Part shown: positions 29,520 to 41,986 of the stretch, piece by piece
Position numbering within the stretch: the stretch's first letter is position 1
How the letters are laid out: the number at the start of each line of letters is the position of its first letter
Assembly (NCBI RefSeq): GCF_907164915.1
Contig: NC_061866.1
Coordinates: 45,448,320 to 45,512,319, forward strand
Length of the DNA: 64,000 nt
Direction of reading: 5' to 3'
DNA from: Impatiens glandulifera
Lineage: Eukaryota > Streptophyta > Magnoliopsida > Ericales > Balsaminaceae
Translations under genes and position numbers: made by a program
The notes under the pieces: generated by a model
What the model was told of the DNA's origin: nothing
What the model saw: only the letters and a program-made list of their open reading frames with translations
The model's database searches: none

Positions 29520-29711
29520 TTTTTTTAGAACGCTGGGTTCCGCTGCTCCTATGGAGTGCGACTAATCCCCGCGGGTTAAGTACATAGCCCGCAAACATAC
29601 TTAACCAATTAACCAGGCGCAGAACTTGCCGCCTGACGGGCTCGAACCCAAGACCTCATAGAGGCCTGGGGAATATCCACCTCTTGTTGCCACTAGGCTA
29701 GAAAAGGGGAT
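29520..29711 (-). mobile_element. tRNA-derived SINE
   Basis: On the minus strand an A box (TAGCCTAGTGGC) and a strong B box (GGTTCGAGCCC, about 29640-29650) lead into a SINE body (GTTAAGTATGTTTGCGGGC, TTAGTCGCACTCC) and a terminal poly(A) (poly(T) at 29520-29526). A perfect 14-bp target duplication AACTACGACACTTT flanks it (29506-29519 and 29712-29725). It sits 24 bp from the end of the hAT MITE. Confidence 0.9.
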
Positions 29712-29725
29712 AACTACGACACTTT

Positions 29726-30793
29726 AAAGAGTAGTGAATCTAAAATTTGAATTTGTTAGAATGTGATATCCTTATAACTATCAATATATTTCATTTCCTT
29801 TTTCAATCATAGTGTTTAAGACTTCGTTTTCCCCTCAATCATCTAATAACCATTTCAACAATTCAATTTTATATTTAATATATCTCTTATGATTGACGGT
29901 CGTTGAAATCGTTTATTTCAATCATTACCAATTTAATATCCCATAACTTGTTGGAGGAGTCGTTTATTAAAAATAATTGGATGGAATATTTTTCTCCGCA
30001 AAAATCAACATAACATGGATTATTCTTTCAATACATGTAAACATTGTCCTTATATTCCATCTCCAAATACTCTCACCACCCAATTCTCATATTGTTGGTA
30101 TATTTATCTTTTATTGTTATTTTTTTTTAAGACATCTATATATACTTATAAAATTTATTTTAAATCGACCATATTTTAAGTACTAATATATGAATTACAC
30201 CTTATCTAACATTTCATTATCATGTTAACTCAAATTATTGTTTAAAATATTAAAATATTTTGATTTTCCTATTGATTAAAAATATGTTAAAAAGTAATCG
30301 CATCCAACGTGGAGGTTGTTCTTCCCTTAACCATATTATTGGATTCCAACCTAATAGTTTGTTTTATAAGTAATTTAAAAAAAAAAGGAAAAAAAGCATT
30401 TCCACGTGACACGTCATTTTGATTATATAATACGTTTTTCTATCTATCTGGCAAAGATCTCTTGTCCCCGTATCTCTCCAACAAAATATTTGAAAACTGT
30501 ACAATTTTAAATTAACACTTAAAAGTTTTCCATTAATTTAATGTAAGGTCTTTCTGATTTTTTTACATAAAACTCATGTATTATATTATATATATTTTTA
30601 ATGATTTATGATTTTATCATTAAATTATTAAATATAATATTATAACTTTAATTTTAAAAGTTAAAATTTAAAATATTATAATAATTTAACTCATTCAAAG
30701 TCAAAAAAACCTTTTTTCATTCATTTTTTTTTACTTTAATAAAAACTCTCAAACAAACTTCGTACACATTTATAATGGTTATAGTGTTAATTA

Positions 30794-30836
<43 letters not shown>

Positions 30837-31013
30837 CTTTATTATATATATATACTAGGTCATATTTTTTTTTATTAAAATTAATTTATAATATAAATTA
30901 AGTTTTTTCACTTAAAATTATTTAAATTTAAATAAATTTATATTTCAAATATTATTTTATTCAATAATATAAAATATTAAAAAATAATTAATTGCCTCAT
31001 TTAAATCAAACTA

Positions 31014-31080
<67 letters not shown>

Positions 31081-31249
31081 ATGCTTAAAAACGGATAAGT
31101 AAATGAGTACTATAGATATAAATATTTTTGTTTAATAATTATTTTTTTATTTATCAAACTTAAAAATTAGTATATTATTATATATATATATATTTTAATA
31201 AATAATTATATATAATTTTATTTATATTAATTATTTTATAATTTATATA

Positions 31250-31293
<44 letters not shown>

Positions 31294-32823
31294 ACAACCG
31301 ATTTAAATAAAAATATATTTTTTTATTTATTACATTTTTTTATTAATAAATGCGTAATTAATTATCCAACATTTTATACCAAAATTCATTTATCTTTTTT
31401 AATTTTATTTAATATTTTTTCAATAAATAATTATATATATAATTTTATTTATATTAATTATTTTATAATCTATATAATTATATATATAACAATTTATTTA
31501 AATAAAAATATATATTCTTATTATTTGTCACATTTTTATATTAATAATTTTTAATTCTCTCCATATTTATTAAAAACATTATTATTTTTAACTCTTTATT
31601 TTAATTTTTATATTTTTTCTTCAAAATGTTATTTTTAATAAATAATTATATATATATAATTCTATTTGTATTAATTATTTTATAATATATAATTATATTA
31701 TATATATGGATCATTTTTAAAAATTATATATATATATATTTAACAATGTATTTAAAACTTAATTTTGAATATAATTAAATTAAACAAATTGATCTATTTT
31801 ATTATTTGTCTAAATTTTATACGAAAAATATAGTTATAACTTATTAATAAAAAACAAAATCTTATTTTTCAATTTTATCAATTTTTTTTTTAATTTTAAA
31901 AATATGCATCAGAATGCATACACAAAATTATAAATAAAATCCATCAATTACAAGTGATTTAATATTTAATAGTTAAAATAATCATCTTTCACAATCAACT
32001 ATATGTGTGGATTAAAAGTCGATTGTGATTTGTCGAGAAATAAGAAAATTGTGGGAAAGTAATAGGTTTTTATTGTGATTGGTAGTTAAAAAATATAAAA
32101 AGAAACATATCACACACATGTATATATATTCTCCTTAGGAATTTTCCTCTCTTTTTGTGAGGTAAAGTCATTCTTAATCCAAAATTTCTCACAAATTTCA
32201 TCATGAGTTTTATAATTTATCATGTCAACTATTTTCAACAAATATGAAAGATGAACTTATCCAATTAAAATAGGTTATAATTAAAGGACAAAAATCTTAT
32301 ATTTAAGTTAAACAAAAGTATTCTCTACCTACCAAGTTGAAATAATGAGACAAAGGATAAAAAAACACTTTAATTCAAGAAGAACAAGTCTAACAGTGAA
32401 CATGACTATTTGTTCCAAAGATCACATCTCCCATGGGGAAAGAGAATTAGATCACATCTCAATGTCTTAATAAAAAAAACTAATCACTTGAATTTAAATC
32501 TAATAGGAGTAATTCATACAAACTAATATTTTTTTATATATTTTTTCGTACAATCATGCGTTCTACCTAGTATATATATATATATATATATAAATTGTCG
32601 GGTCGAAACACGTGGTTAATTTGGATCTTGACGTGAGACTAAATGAATATAGTATGTATGGATCAAACCATTGGTCGATTTAAATAAGAAAACTATAAAA
32701 ACTCTTTAAATTCCTTCTTTCATATTAAATATATATTCAATATTAACAATTAAAAAATTAAAAAAATTAAAAAATAAAAATTTAATTAATTATATTAAAA
32801 TAATAAGTGTTCTTTAATTTGAT

Positions 32824-32855
<32 letters not shown>

Positions 32856-33124
32856 CAATAATTCTACACTATTTTTTAAAATATATATTTTATTTTTTAT
32901 TTAATTTCATGAAATTAATCATTCAAGAATTAATTTTTTAGAATAAAAAATTAATCTAATTATATAAACATAATAAGTGTTTTTTATAAATTTTTTAATA
33001 AATATTTATATATATATATATCAATAATTTTATTAGTATTCATTATTTTTATAATTTATATAAATATATTATATATAAAAATTTAATTTAATTATTTTAA
33101 AATAATAAATGTTATTTAATAGAA

Positions 33125-33197
<73 letters not shown>

Positions 33198-33839
33198 CTT
33201 TTTTTCATTTCTCTCTAACTAATAAATCAAACCTTAATAATTCAAGAATTAATTAATTTTAAAAATAAAAAATTAATCTAATTATATTAACGTGTTATTT
33301 TATAAATTTTTTTAATATATATATATAACAATTTATTTAAAACTTAATTTACGATATATTTAAATAAAAATAATTTATTATTTTTTATTATTTATCTACA
33401 ATTTATATTTGACGGATAAATAATATTTTATATACTGAAAAAATAGTTAAAAATAAATTAATTTTTTTTGATTATTTGTCTACATTTTATATTTAACACA
33501 AAATGATAAATAATATTTTTTTTTATATTGAAAAAATAGTTTTAGCTCATTAATAAAAATGATTCAATATTATTTTTGAATTTTATAAAAAAAATTAAAA
33601 TTTTGAAATTTTATTTGTTACAAAATATATAACAACATGCATACACAAAATTATAAATAAAACACATCAATCATAAGGAGTCTATGGTTAAAGTGATAAT
33701 TTTTTACACACGAGACAAGAGTTCAATTTTTTTCAAATGCAAATTTAAGTAAATTATATGTGTGAATAAAATGACAGTAACAATTGAGATATTGTTGGTT
33801 AAAATATATGAATCATATATTTGATTGACCAAAGTATGA
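29726..33839. repeat. AT-rich gene-free DNA with many TA microsatellites
   Basis: No gene seen on either strand. Pure TA runs occur at about 30800-30831, 31018-31076, 32573-32592, 32831-32855 and 33130-33193. ATT runs occur at 31256-31275. Diverged duplicated blocks (TAATAAATAATTATATATA...TTTTATTTATATTAATTATT) recur near 31195, 31420 and 31640, suggesting old local duplication. Confidence 0.7.
32545..32640 (+). mobile_element. Helitron-like terminus followed by a Helitron-like start
   Basis: TTCGTACAATCATGCGTTCTACCTAG (CTAG at 32567-32570) resembles a decayed Helitron 3' end. After a TA run, the phrase TGTCGGGTCGAAACACGTGG, then TTAATTTGGA, matches the 5' part of the family at 15614-16544 and 51536-52278. 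The same end-to-start arrangement occurs at 15610-15680. Confidence 0.45.
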
Positions 33840-35520
33840 GGTTACGAAATTAAAGCTTGATTAAGATTGGTGATTAATTTGTCAAAAGATTATATTTAGA
33901 TTAATGGTTGGTTTACCAAGGGATAAGAGATCGACTTGTGAAGATGTGATTTGTCGATGGATAAGAGACGTGTAAGAGTGTGTGAGATGTCTATAACAAT
34001 GAATCATGAGGTCACAATATTAGAGGTCGATTAAGATTGGTGGTTGGTTTGTCGAAGAATAGGATGTATGAATGTGTGATTAAGATTTGTTGTTGGTTTT
34101 TCGAGGAATAAGATGAGAGATTAATAATATGAGAAACTAATTGGAAAACAAAAAATATTGGTGGTTAAATATATGGATAAGATTATTGGTTTGTCAAAAG
34201 TGAAGATAAAAGATGTTGGTATTTTTGAGATAATTGAGTACAGAAGTGAGTGAGGTTATGAGATTAGAGAGGTCGATTGATGATTGGTTTGTCAATGGAT
34301 AAAATGAGATATTAGTAATATGATAAACTAATTGGAAACAAAAATATTGGTGGTTAAATATATGAATGAGATTATTGGTTTGTCAAAAGTGAAGGTAAAA
34401 GATGTTAGTATTCTTGAGTACAGTAGTGAGTGAGGTTATGAGATTAGAGAGGTTGATTGATGGTTGATTTGTCGAGAGATAAGAGGCCGCGATAACATTG
34501 ATATTGGTATGTGGTTGGTTTGCCGATGGATAAGATCAGTGATTAATAATACGAGAAACTAATTAAAAAACAAAAATATTGGTGGTTAAATATATGGATG
34601 AGATTGTTGGTTTGTCAAAAGTGAAGGTAAAAGATGTTGGTATTGTTGAGATAGTTGAGTACAGAAGTGAGTGAGGTTACGAGATTAGAGAGAGGTCGAT
34701 TGATGGTTGATTTATCGAGGGATAAGAGGTCGCGGTAACATTGAGATTGGTATGTGGTTGGTTTTCCGAGGGATAAAATGAGAGATTAGTAATATGAGAA
34801 ATTAATTGGAAAACAAAAAACATTGGTGGTTAAATATATGGATGAGGTTATTGGTTTATCAAAAGTGAAGGTAAAAGATGGTATTATTGAGATAGTTGAG
34901 TATAGAAATGAGTGAGGTTACGAGATTAAATGGTCAATTGATGGTTGATTTGGCGAGGGATAAGAGGCGCGATAACATTGAGATTGGTATGTGGTTTATC
35001 GATGGAAAAGAGGTCGATAACATTGATTTGTCAAAGATAAAAGACTTGTGAAAGTGTGATTGGGATGTTGTTTGTCGATGGATAAGAAGTCGATTGAGAT
35101 TTGGTGGTTGTTTTTTCGAGGGATAAGAGGTCGATAACATTGGTTTGTCAAGGATAAGAGATTTATGAAAGTGTGGTTAAGATTTGTGGTTGGTTTGCCG
35201 ATGGACAAGAGACCGGTACCATTGGTTTGTCAATTATAAGATATTTGTGGTTGGTTTCCCGATAGATAAAATGAAATTAATTGTAAACAAAAAATATTAG
35301 TGGTTAAATATATGAATGAGATTGTTGGTCTATCGAAGAAGTTAAGGTAAAAAGGTTAGTGATATAATGAGATTGTTGATTTGTCAAAAGTGAAGTTACA
35401 AGATGTTAGTAATGTTAAGATAATTGGGTGCAGAAGTGAGGTTACGAGATTAGTAATATGAGATGTCTATTATGTAAGAAATGATTTGTTTTTATCGAGA
35501 AATGAGAGTAAAATTGGTGA
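33840..35520. repeat. degenerate tandem array of ~190-480-bp units
   Basis: The phrase GAGAAACTAATTGGAAAACA followed by AAAATATTGGTGGTTAAATA starts at about 34131, 34322, 34552, 34795 and 35270. Each is followed by TTGGTTTGTCAAAAGTGAAG, then GAGTGAGGTTACGAGATTAG and a GGTCGATTGATGG block. Short open frames on the minus strand (34934-35208) only translate the repeats. No protein recognised. Confidence 0.75.
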
Positions 35521-36104
35521 ACTAATAGAAAAAAAAGTTAAATCAATATCTACTTATCAAATTTGTTATATTTTTTTCTTTTATGATCAATAACAAAAAC
35601 AACGTTGAATGAGAAGAGTAAGACGACTACTAAGTTGTTACAACCATTGAAATCAATAATGTCCAGACCATAGATATTATCGACGAAAAAGATGATGAGG
35701 CGATGATGACTACGACAAAGAGGTGATTAGTGTTTATTTTAACTTTGTAAATGTGAATTTTAACCTTGCAAGTTGCAATAGCATTGTGCTATAACTTAAT
35801 GTTAGTATAAAATACTAAGATAAATAATTATATATATATATATATTTGAAATTTTAAAACAATTACATGAACAATAAAATTTTTAAAATTATATAATTTC
35901 ACATATATTAGTAAAATATTTTTTACTAATTATTAAATTTTATAAATTAATAAATATATTAATAAAGGAGACATACAAAGGCTAACTTAGTAATATTATA
36001 AAATGACATTTTAAAACCTTCACTAGACTGTTAGATAGTAGAGCTTATAATGTGCACTCTAGAGATAAATAGTGGTGGTGTTTGAAATAATTACATAATA
36101 TTGA
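35521..36104. other. spacer, no gene seen
   Basis: AT-rich, with an acidic-codon-like GAT/GAC patch near 35670-35720 that has no open frame context. Confidence 0.5.
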
Positions 36105-36544
36105 TCAAAAATGAATCCTTATCGAGGCTTGGTAAAAAAAATGTTTTTTAGGCATATTATCAAAAGGATTCTTAGGCTTCATAGAACACCTGTCCCTAAA
36201 CAATTGTTCTACACCCATGACCTCTGAGTGGCTCTCCGCCACTTTAAGCTTCTCTAAAGCCTCTACAACTTCGAACATGGTAGGCCGACAAGCAACATTA
36301 CTCTGCACACATTGCTCAACAAATCTCGTAATTTCTTGTCCATCATCAGAGTCATACGTTGGATCTTCCTGCAAACTTTTGTGCACCGCAATCTGTACCT
36401 TTCCATTTGAAGTAGTCATCCATCCGTTATCGTAAACCAGTGGCTCATTGGACAGCCAATTTGGTTCCTCTATATTTCTTTTAGATATCAAAGAGAGGAG
36501 AAGAAACCCAAAAGAACAAACATCAATCTTTGTAGTCCAAATGT
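36105..36544 (-). pseudogene. receptor-like kinase, isolated last exon
   Basis: Encodes kinase subdomains IX-XI: DVCSFGFLLLSLI (usual DVYSFGVLLLELI) and CRPTMFEVVEALEKL (the conserved arginine of subdomain XI), then a C-terminal tail. A plausible acceptor TTTGGCAG precedes 36544. Upstream there is no ATP-binding loop, no HRD or DFG motif and no receptor domain, so this is an orphan exon and cannot make an active kinase. It reads open, so truncation may be fairly recent. Confidence 0.7.
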
Positions 36545-36699
36545 CTGCCAAAGAACGCATAATTATCAGTCAGTCAACAACAACTACCAAATAACTAGTT
36601 AAAATCCATCAAAACTTTCTAAAAGAAACACACAAGTCAAGTTAGCAAATCCAGTACAACTAAGATTTCCCTAAACAAAATACACACTGTATATATATA

Positions 36700-36910
36700 A
36701 TATATGACCACATAACATTTCATAGAGAATGATTGATGAATTATTATATATAATATATGACCAAATAACATTTCATAGAGAATGAATGATGAATTATTAT
36801 ATATAATAAATGATATAATATATAATATAATAAAATAAATAAATTATTATATATGATATATAATAAATAATTATATATTATATATGATAAATTGTATATT
36901 ATATATAATA
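36700..36910. repeat. short AT-rich duplications
   Basis: ACATTTCATAGAGAATGA..GATGAATTATTATATA occurs twice (about 36714-36753 and 36769-36808), followed by TATAATAAATAAT-type repeats. Confidence 0.7.
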
Positions 36911-36919
36911 AATAATAAA

Positions 36920-37097
36920 AAAATGAATTCGGTTTTCGATTTGTTTTCGAGTTGAAATCTCAACACGAAACCAATTCGAAAACCGTATTTAAATTTGAAT
37001 TTGTTTGAAATTCGATTCAAATTGAAAATGAAATTCGAATTCGGTAAATTCGAATTTAGTCGGATATTCGGTTCAGACCAAATATTGAACACCTCTA
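36920..37097. repeat. TTCGGTTTTCG/CGAATTCG-rich transposon-like segment
   Basis: Inverted words (CGGTTTTCGATTTGTTTTCG against CGAAACCAATTCGAAAACCG) and an end GAACACCTCTA at about 37086-37096 resemble hAT-type non-autonomous elements (TAGAGGTGTTC ends). The opposite end and target duplication were not found. Confidence 0.35.
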
Positions 37098-37639
37098 ATA
37101 CAAGTTCTTGTTTCAGGATCACTAAACATAATACGGTATTTTTAGGGCCATTCTCTGGGCTAGCCAAAGCACGTCAGGATTTGAGTCGATGAAAGACATC
37201 ATAACAAACTGATTTGCTTCTTCGTCAATCATTCTCTACACCATGTACACCATGTACACCATGTAACCCTGTATGATGGACAACCACTCGCCACATAACA
37301 TCTGCTTCCATTTAGAAAAACATTCCTTCAATATTCATGTCAATTAAAAAAATGATATTGCCCAAAACTCTTCTTTTACCTGTACTCGTAAAAACAAGTC
37401 GTTCTCTCATTCTTATTTTTACCCCAATTATCCTATTTGTGTTCTTTAATACACGGATCCATATATGTAAATGCAAAAATCACCCTTCCAAATGGTCCCA
37501 CTGTCCAAATATGAAGTCTACACTTTCTTCTATGTAACAATTCCAGTATTGTTTTTTATAATGCAAATACATAGTGTCCTGCAAACTCATCATCCTCATT
37601 ACAAGCTATGTATGTATAATAGTGAAACAATTGTCATTT

Positions 37640-38520
37640 CACCAAAATGTCTAATTATCCAGTGGGGTGTAGCATTTGGAGGGGAATTTATCATACGTGG
37701 ACAAGTTTTCGTGAGCAGTCTAGATTTATTGTGGGGGGTAGTTTTTCGATTATATTTTAGGACGACAGTTGGTGTAGTGTTAAAATTCTAGTTACAACGT
37801 ATATTGAACTTGCTTCCATTGTTATATGTAGAAATGTCACAATTAAGGACATGTTTGATCCTCGGTTTAGTAGTTTCACTAGCCTAATTAGATATAAAAG
37901 GAGATTAAACATTATGGAGACTTCGTCCCATAATAGAGTTTTACTTTTAGTAGGATACAAACAAGTGTCATCATCTGAACAAAATATTATGCGTTGACAA
38001 GATATGGATTTCCATGTGTTGCAAGTTTTTCGTTAAGATGATTTCATATAATTATTATTGGGAAAATTTTAGGAGTCAAATATTTCATCAAAGATCTTGT
38101 TCTTTGGATGGAGCGTTATTCATGGTGGAATTCTAATAGATGTTATGTGCATGAAAAAAATGTTGTATTATGGCTAGTCGTATGTGTCAAGAAGATGTTG
38201 AATCGGCAATTCACTTATTTTTGCATTGTCAAGGGTGACTAGTATTTCGAGTCTTTTGTAGAGTATTATTGGGATTAATTGGGTGATGCCTGTGTTTTTA
38301 GGTGGTTGTTGGGAAGTTTGGATTGATGCGACTGATGTGGCAGACCTACATATTTGGGTTATCATGCCAATTATTTTTTGGTGGATTGTCTGGTTTGAGA
38401 GAAATCTTGAAACTTTCAATGATCGTAGTCGTCCGATGCGTATCATTCATAATGATGTTTTCAGAGATTTGTTTAAGAAAACCAATAGAGTCTTCTCGAA
38501 ACAATAAAAAAGTTAATCGT
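37640..38520 (+). pseudogene. L1-type LINE, C-terminal fragment
   Basis: Matches the region after the reverse transcriptase domain (zf-RVT) in plant LINEs: CQEDVESAIHLFLHCQG near 38186-38236 (the C..C...H.H..C-type motif), then the WVIMPIIFWWIVWFERNLETF block near 38358-38420. Upstream 37640-38000 holds decayed RT-C-terminal sequence. Multiple frames are needed, no poly(A) or target duplication was seen, and the 5' part is absent. Confidence 0.65.
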
Positions 38521-38804
38521 TCTTATATATACAATTTTGTCGAAATGATTTTTTTTCAAACTTTTTAAAATGTTGGAGCAATCTTTTTCTTCTTAGCTAT
38601 ATTACAAAGCCCAACCCAAGATTTTGTAAGCCATTTATACTAACTAATTAATTAACTCATTCTGAAAAACTATGACGTATGCAGTGACGATTCAGTGTAA
38701 AAGTTGAGAAATCCAAGCTACAAATGATAAGCTAAATAAAAATGTTTGCCAAACTCAATAGTAGATACATTGACCAGTCAAACATATGCTTTTTCATTAT
38801 TTTA

Positions 38805-39068
38805 GGCCTTGTTCGGTTATGAATTTTTTAAAAAACTAAGAGAGAGAAAAATTAATTGATGGGTGATGATTTTGAGGAAGTAATGATTATTTTTGGTAAA
38901 AAGACTTAAAAAGGTATTAATATATATAAATAAAATATAAAATAATAATTTAAATTAGAGGGTATTTTAGTATTTTGTTAATGAAATGAGTGATGTGATT
39001 GTTGAGAAGTGATTGATTGAAAAATTGATTTGGTTTGGGTTTTTTAAATAACCCACAAGAATAAGGCC
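38805..39068 (+). mobile_element. Tourist-like MITE
   Basis: 264 bp with ends GGCCTTGTTCGG and (complement) GGCCTTATTCTT, flanked by TTA on both sides (38802-38804 and 39069-39071), as in PIF/Harbinger-related MITEs. A reverse copy is at 28950-29214. Confidence 0.75.
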
Positions 39069-39085
39069 TTAATTTGGTTATCTAA

Positions 39086-39336
39086 GGGTTTGTTTGATGA
39101 ATGGATTATTGGAATAAAATTTAATTTTTATTTTAAAACTCAATCATCACATCATTAATTTAATCAATATATTTATCTCTTAATATACTAAAATTAAATC
39201 TTATTTTTTTCAATATAAATTAATTATTAAATTAAAATTTAAAGACAAAAAATATTTTGATAAAAAAATAAATAAAAACTAATTTTTTCCTACTTTTAAT
39301 CAAACAAAAATTTTTAAAAAAATCCAAACAAAACCC
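39086..39336. mobile_element. probable MITE
   Basis: Ends GGGTTTGTTTGATGAATGG and (complement) GGGTTTTGTTTGGATTTTTT form an imperfect terminal inverted repeat around AT-rich DNA. No clear target duplication. Another MITE-like segment related to the Tourist-like family follows at about 39365-39612, also without sure edges. Confidence 0.4.
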
Positions 39337-39845
39337 AAAAAATCACTTCCTTATATAAAATTACTTCTAAGATTGGTTAATTTATTTAAATAACTTCACT
39401 TTTTTTTTTAATAATAAAATTTATCACATTATTTCATTTATTAAATAAAATATTTATTATTTAAAATTATTATTTTTTATTTTAGCTTTATATATTAATA
39501 CATTTTAAATTTTTTAACCAAATTAGTATATATATATATATTCAAAATCACTGTCAATCATTATTTTTAAATAACTCGAGTTATAACCGAAACTCCGATT
39601 CAAACAAGTTCATAATTCTTTCAATATAATTAATTGAAACAACAAATAATACAATAAATAACTTTAGAAAGAACACAAGAATTTTAAAGAGATAATAAGG
39701 TAAATATAATACAATTATGATAATAAAATACTAATTTATTTTTAATTAAACTAAAAAAAATCAATTCATGATGCTCAAAAGAAAGACATGTTTCATAGAA
39801 AACATAATGATTATGTGTTACACGTGTAATATTGCTCGGTCAAAC

Positions 39846-40832
39846 GTTTCCCAAAATAACCTTGTTTGGTGTTCACTTTCCCAAACTAGGTTAGTTTGTT
39901 CATTCATTCCCAAACTAATCTAGTTTACTATTCAAACTCAGTTTTATTTATTTATTTTATTTTTTTTTACATTTAAAATTTATTATATATAAAGTTTATA
40001 TTTTGATATATATTTTAAATTATTATTTATATAAACTAAATTATTTATATTTTGATATATAATTTAAATATAATTATTTTTTATAAATTTGATTATTTGT
40101 ATTTTAATATATATATATATTTATATATATATTTACATTTCAATTATTATTTATATAGTGTAATAAATATTAAATAATTTTAATAAATAATTGTTGGATA
40201 CTAATAAATTTAAAATATTTTAACCATAACAATATAATAATTAAATATTCACGTTTTTAAATTTATCAATTATTTATTAAATATAATAAAAAGATTACCA
40301 TATTTCTAGGGTTAAAATATTAATTAAAAATGTTATTATATTTAATAAATAATTGATAAATTTAAAAACGTTTTTATGAATATATAATTATTATATTATT
40401 ATAGTTAAAATATTTTAAATTTATTAGTATTTATCAATTATTTATTATAATGTTACAGGGAATATTTATTATATATATAGATAATAATTAAAATGTAAAT
40501 ATATATATATTAAAATATAAATAATCAAATTTATAAAAAATAATCAAATTTAAATTATATATCAAAATATAAATAATTAAATTTATAAAGATAAAAATTT
40601 AAAATATATATCAAAATATAAATAATTTAATTTATAAAAATAATAATTTAAATTATATATTAAAATATAAATAATTTAGTTTTCTATATAATGAATTTTA
40701 AATGTAAAAAGAAATAAATAAATAAATAAAATTGAGTTTGAATAGTAAACTAGGTTAGTTTGGGAATGAATCAACAAACTAAATTAGTTTGGGAAAGTGA
40801 ACGCCAAACAAGGTTACTTTGGAAAACTATCC
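39846..40832. mobile_element. 987-bp foldback element, MULE-like
   Basis: The two halves are inverted copies along almost their whole length: the left arm (AAAATAACCTTGTTTGG, CACTTTCCCAAACTAGG, CTATTCAAACTCA) is matched by the complement of the right arm, with the turn near 40310-40330. A 9-bp direct repeat CGGTCAAAC flanks it (39837-39845 and 40833-40841), the size made by Mutator-like transposition. There is no open frame. The right end carries about five more bases than the left. Confidence 0.8.
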
Positions 40833-40841
40833 CGGTCAAAC

Positions 40842-41986
40842 TGTGTGTGCAGATATTAATTAAATCTTTAGGCTTCTTTGATCTGCTTTTTCTTTAAAGA
40901 AATCATTTTTTTTAATTGCTTAAAAAATTAAGTATTTAAATTAAATAACCAAAATATTATTAGTATTTAAAATATTAAGAAAATAAATAAATTTTGATTT
41001 TATAATTATTAATATATAAAATTGTTGATGAGATGATAAATTACTTAAAATTAACAAGAAAATTGTTCAAATTTTTATAAAAGATAAAATAGCACAATTG
41101 CTTTTGCAAATCTATTTTAAGTAATCTGAATGTCTCAATTTGGAGATTTTAATTTAAAAAGTAACTATAGATTCTTTAGTTTCTAAATGATTCATTAGTT
41201 ATAAGAATTAAAAATATTTTAAACATGATATAAGAAAAAAACCCAAAAATTAAAATCAATAAAAACCATAAAGAATTGAGAAAAGGACTAACTCCATATT
41301 CTTTAGAACAAATTAAAAAAAAAATTTGTGATGATATAATTAGTCTAGGTCCTTTTCATCTTTAAACAATTTTAATCTCTAAATTTCTCTTATTAACGTT
41401 TTCACTATTCTTTTTTTCTTTATCTAAATTAATATTCATATAAGTTTTACTTATTTTTCAATTGTCTTTTCTAATGATAGTTTAGTCTACATGATTGAAT
41501 TTTACCAAGAATTAAATCAGTGACTTCAAAAGATTTAAAAAAAAATTACAAGTTAAAAAAAAAAGTCAAAGGATGAACATTATAAGTTGTAAGGTCAAAC
41601 ATTTTATTATAATCTTTTATATAATCAAAATTTTGTCACAGTGTTTTTGGAAACAAATAATTACTCAGATTCATTACAACTTATTTATATTTGATAAAAT
41701 TCACGAAAAAATTAATTAACTTATTACGCAAAATTAATATATCAGATTATTACGCAAACTCGATATTTTCATATTAAACACCAAATCAAACGAGGCCAAC
41801 AGTAATAGTCACGTTTTTTCTTTTTTGGTCTCTTTTTGAATGACGGGCGGCTAACTACTAAAATACTTTTTAATTCACTAAAAAAGAATGGCTTTCTGTG
41901 TCAATTATCAATTATCAATTATCCAATCTTTCTTTCTCCTTTTAAATCTTAATAATATACATTCTGGCGAGAATCTAGCTGGGTTG
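40842..41986. other. spacer and 5' flank of the ankyrin gene
   Basis: No gene seen. The last 100 bp probably form the promoter and leader: an in-frame upstream ATG occurs at 41888. Confidence 0.5.

Noticed and set aside
29377..29598. 73-codon minus-strand frame
   Set aside because: Runs across the hAT MITE and the SINE; no protein-like composition.
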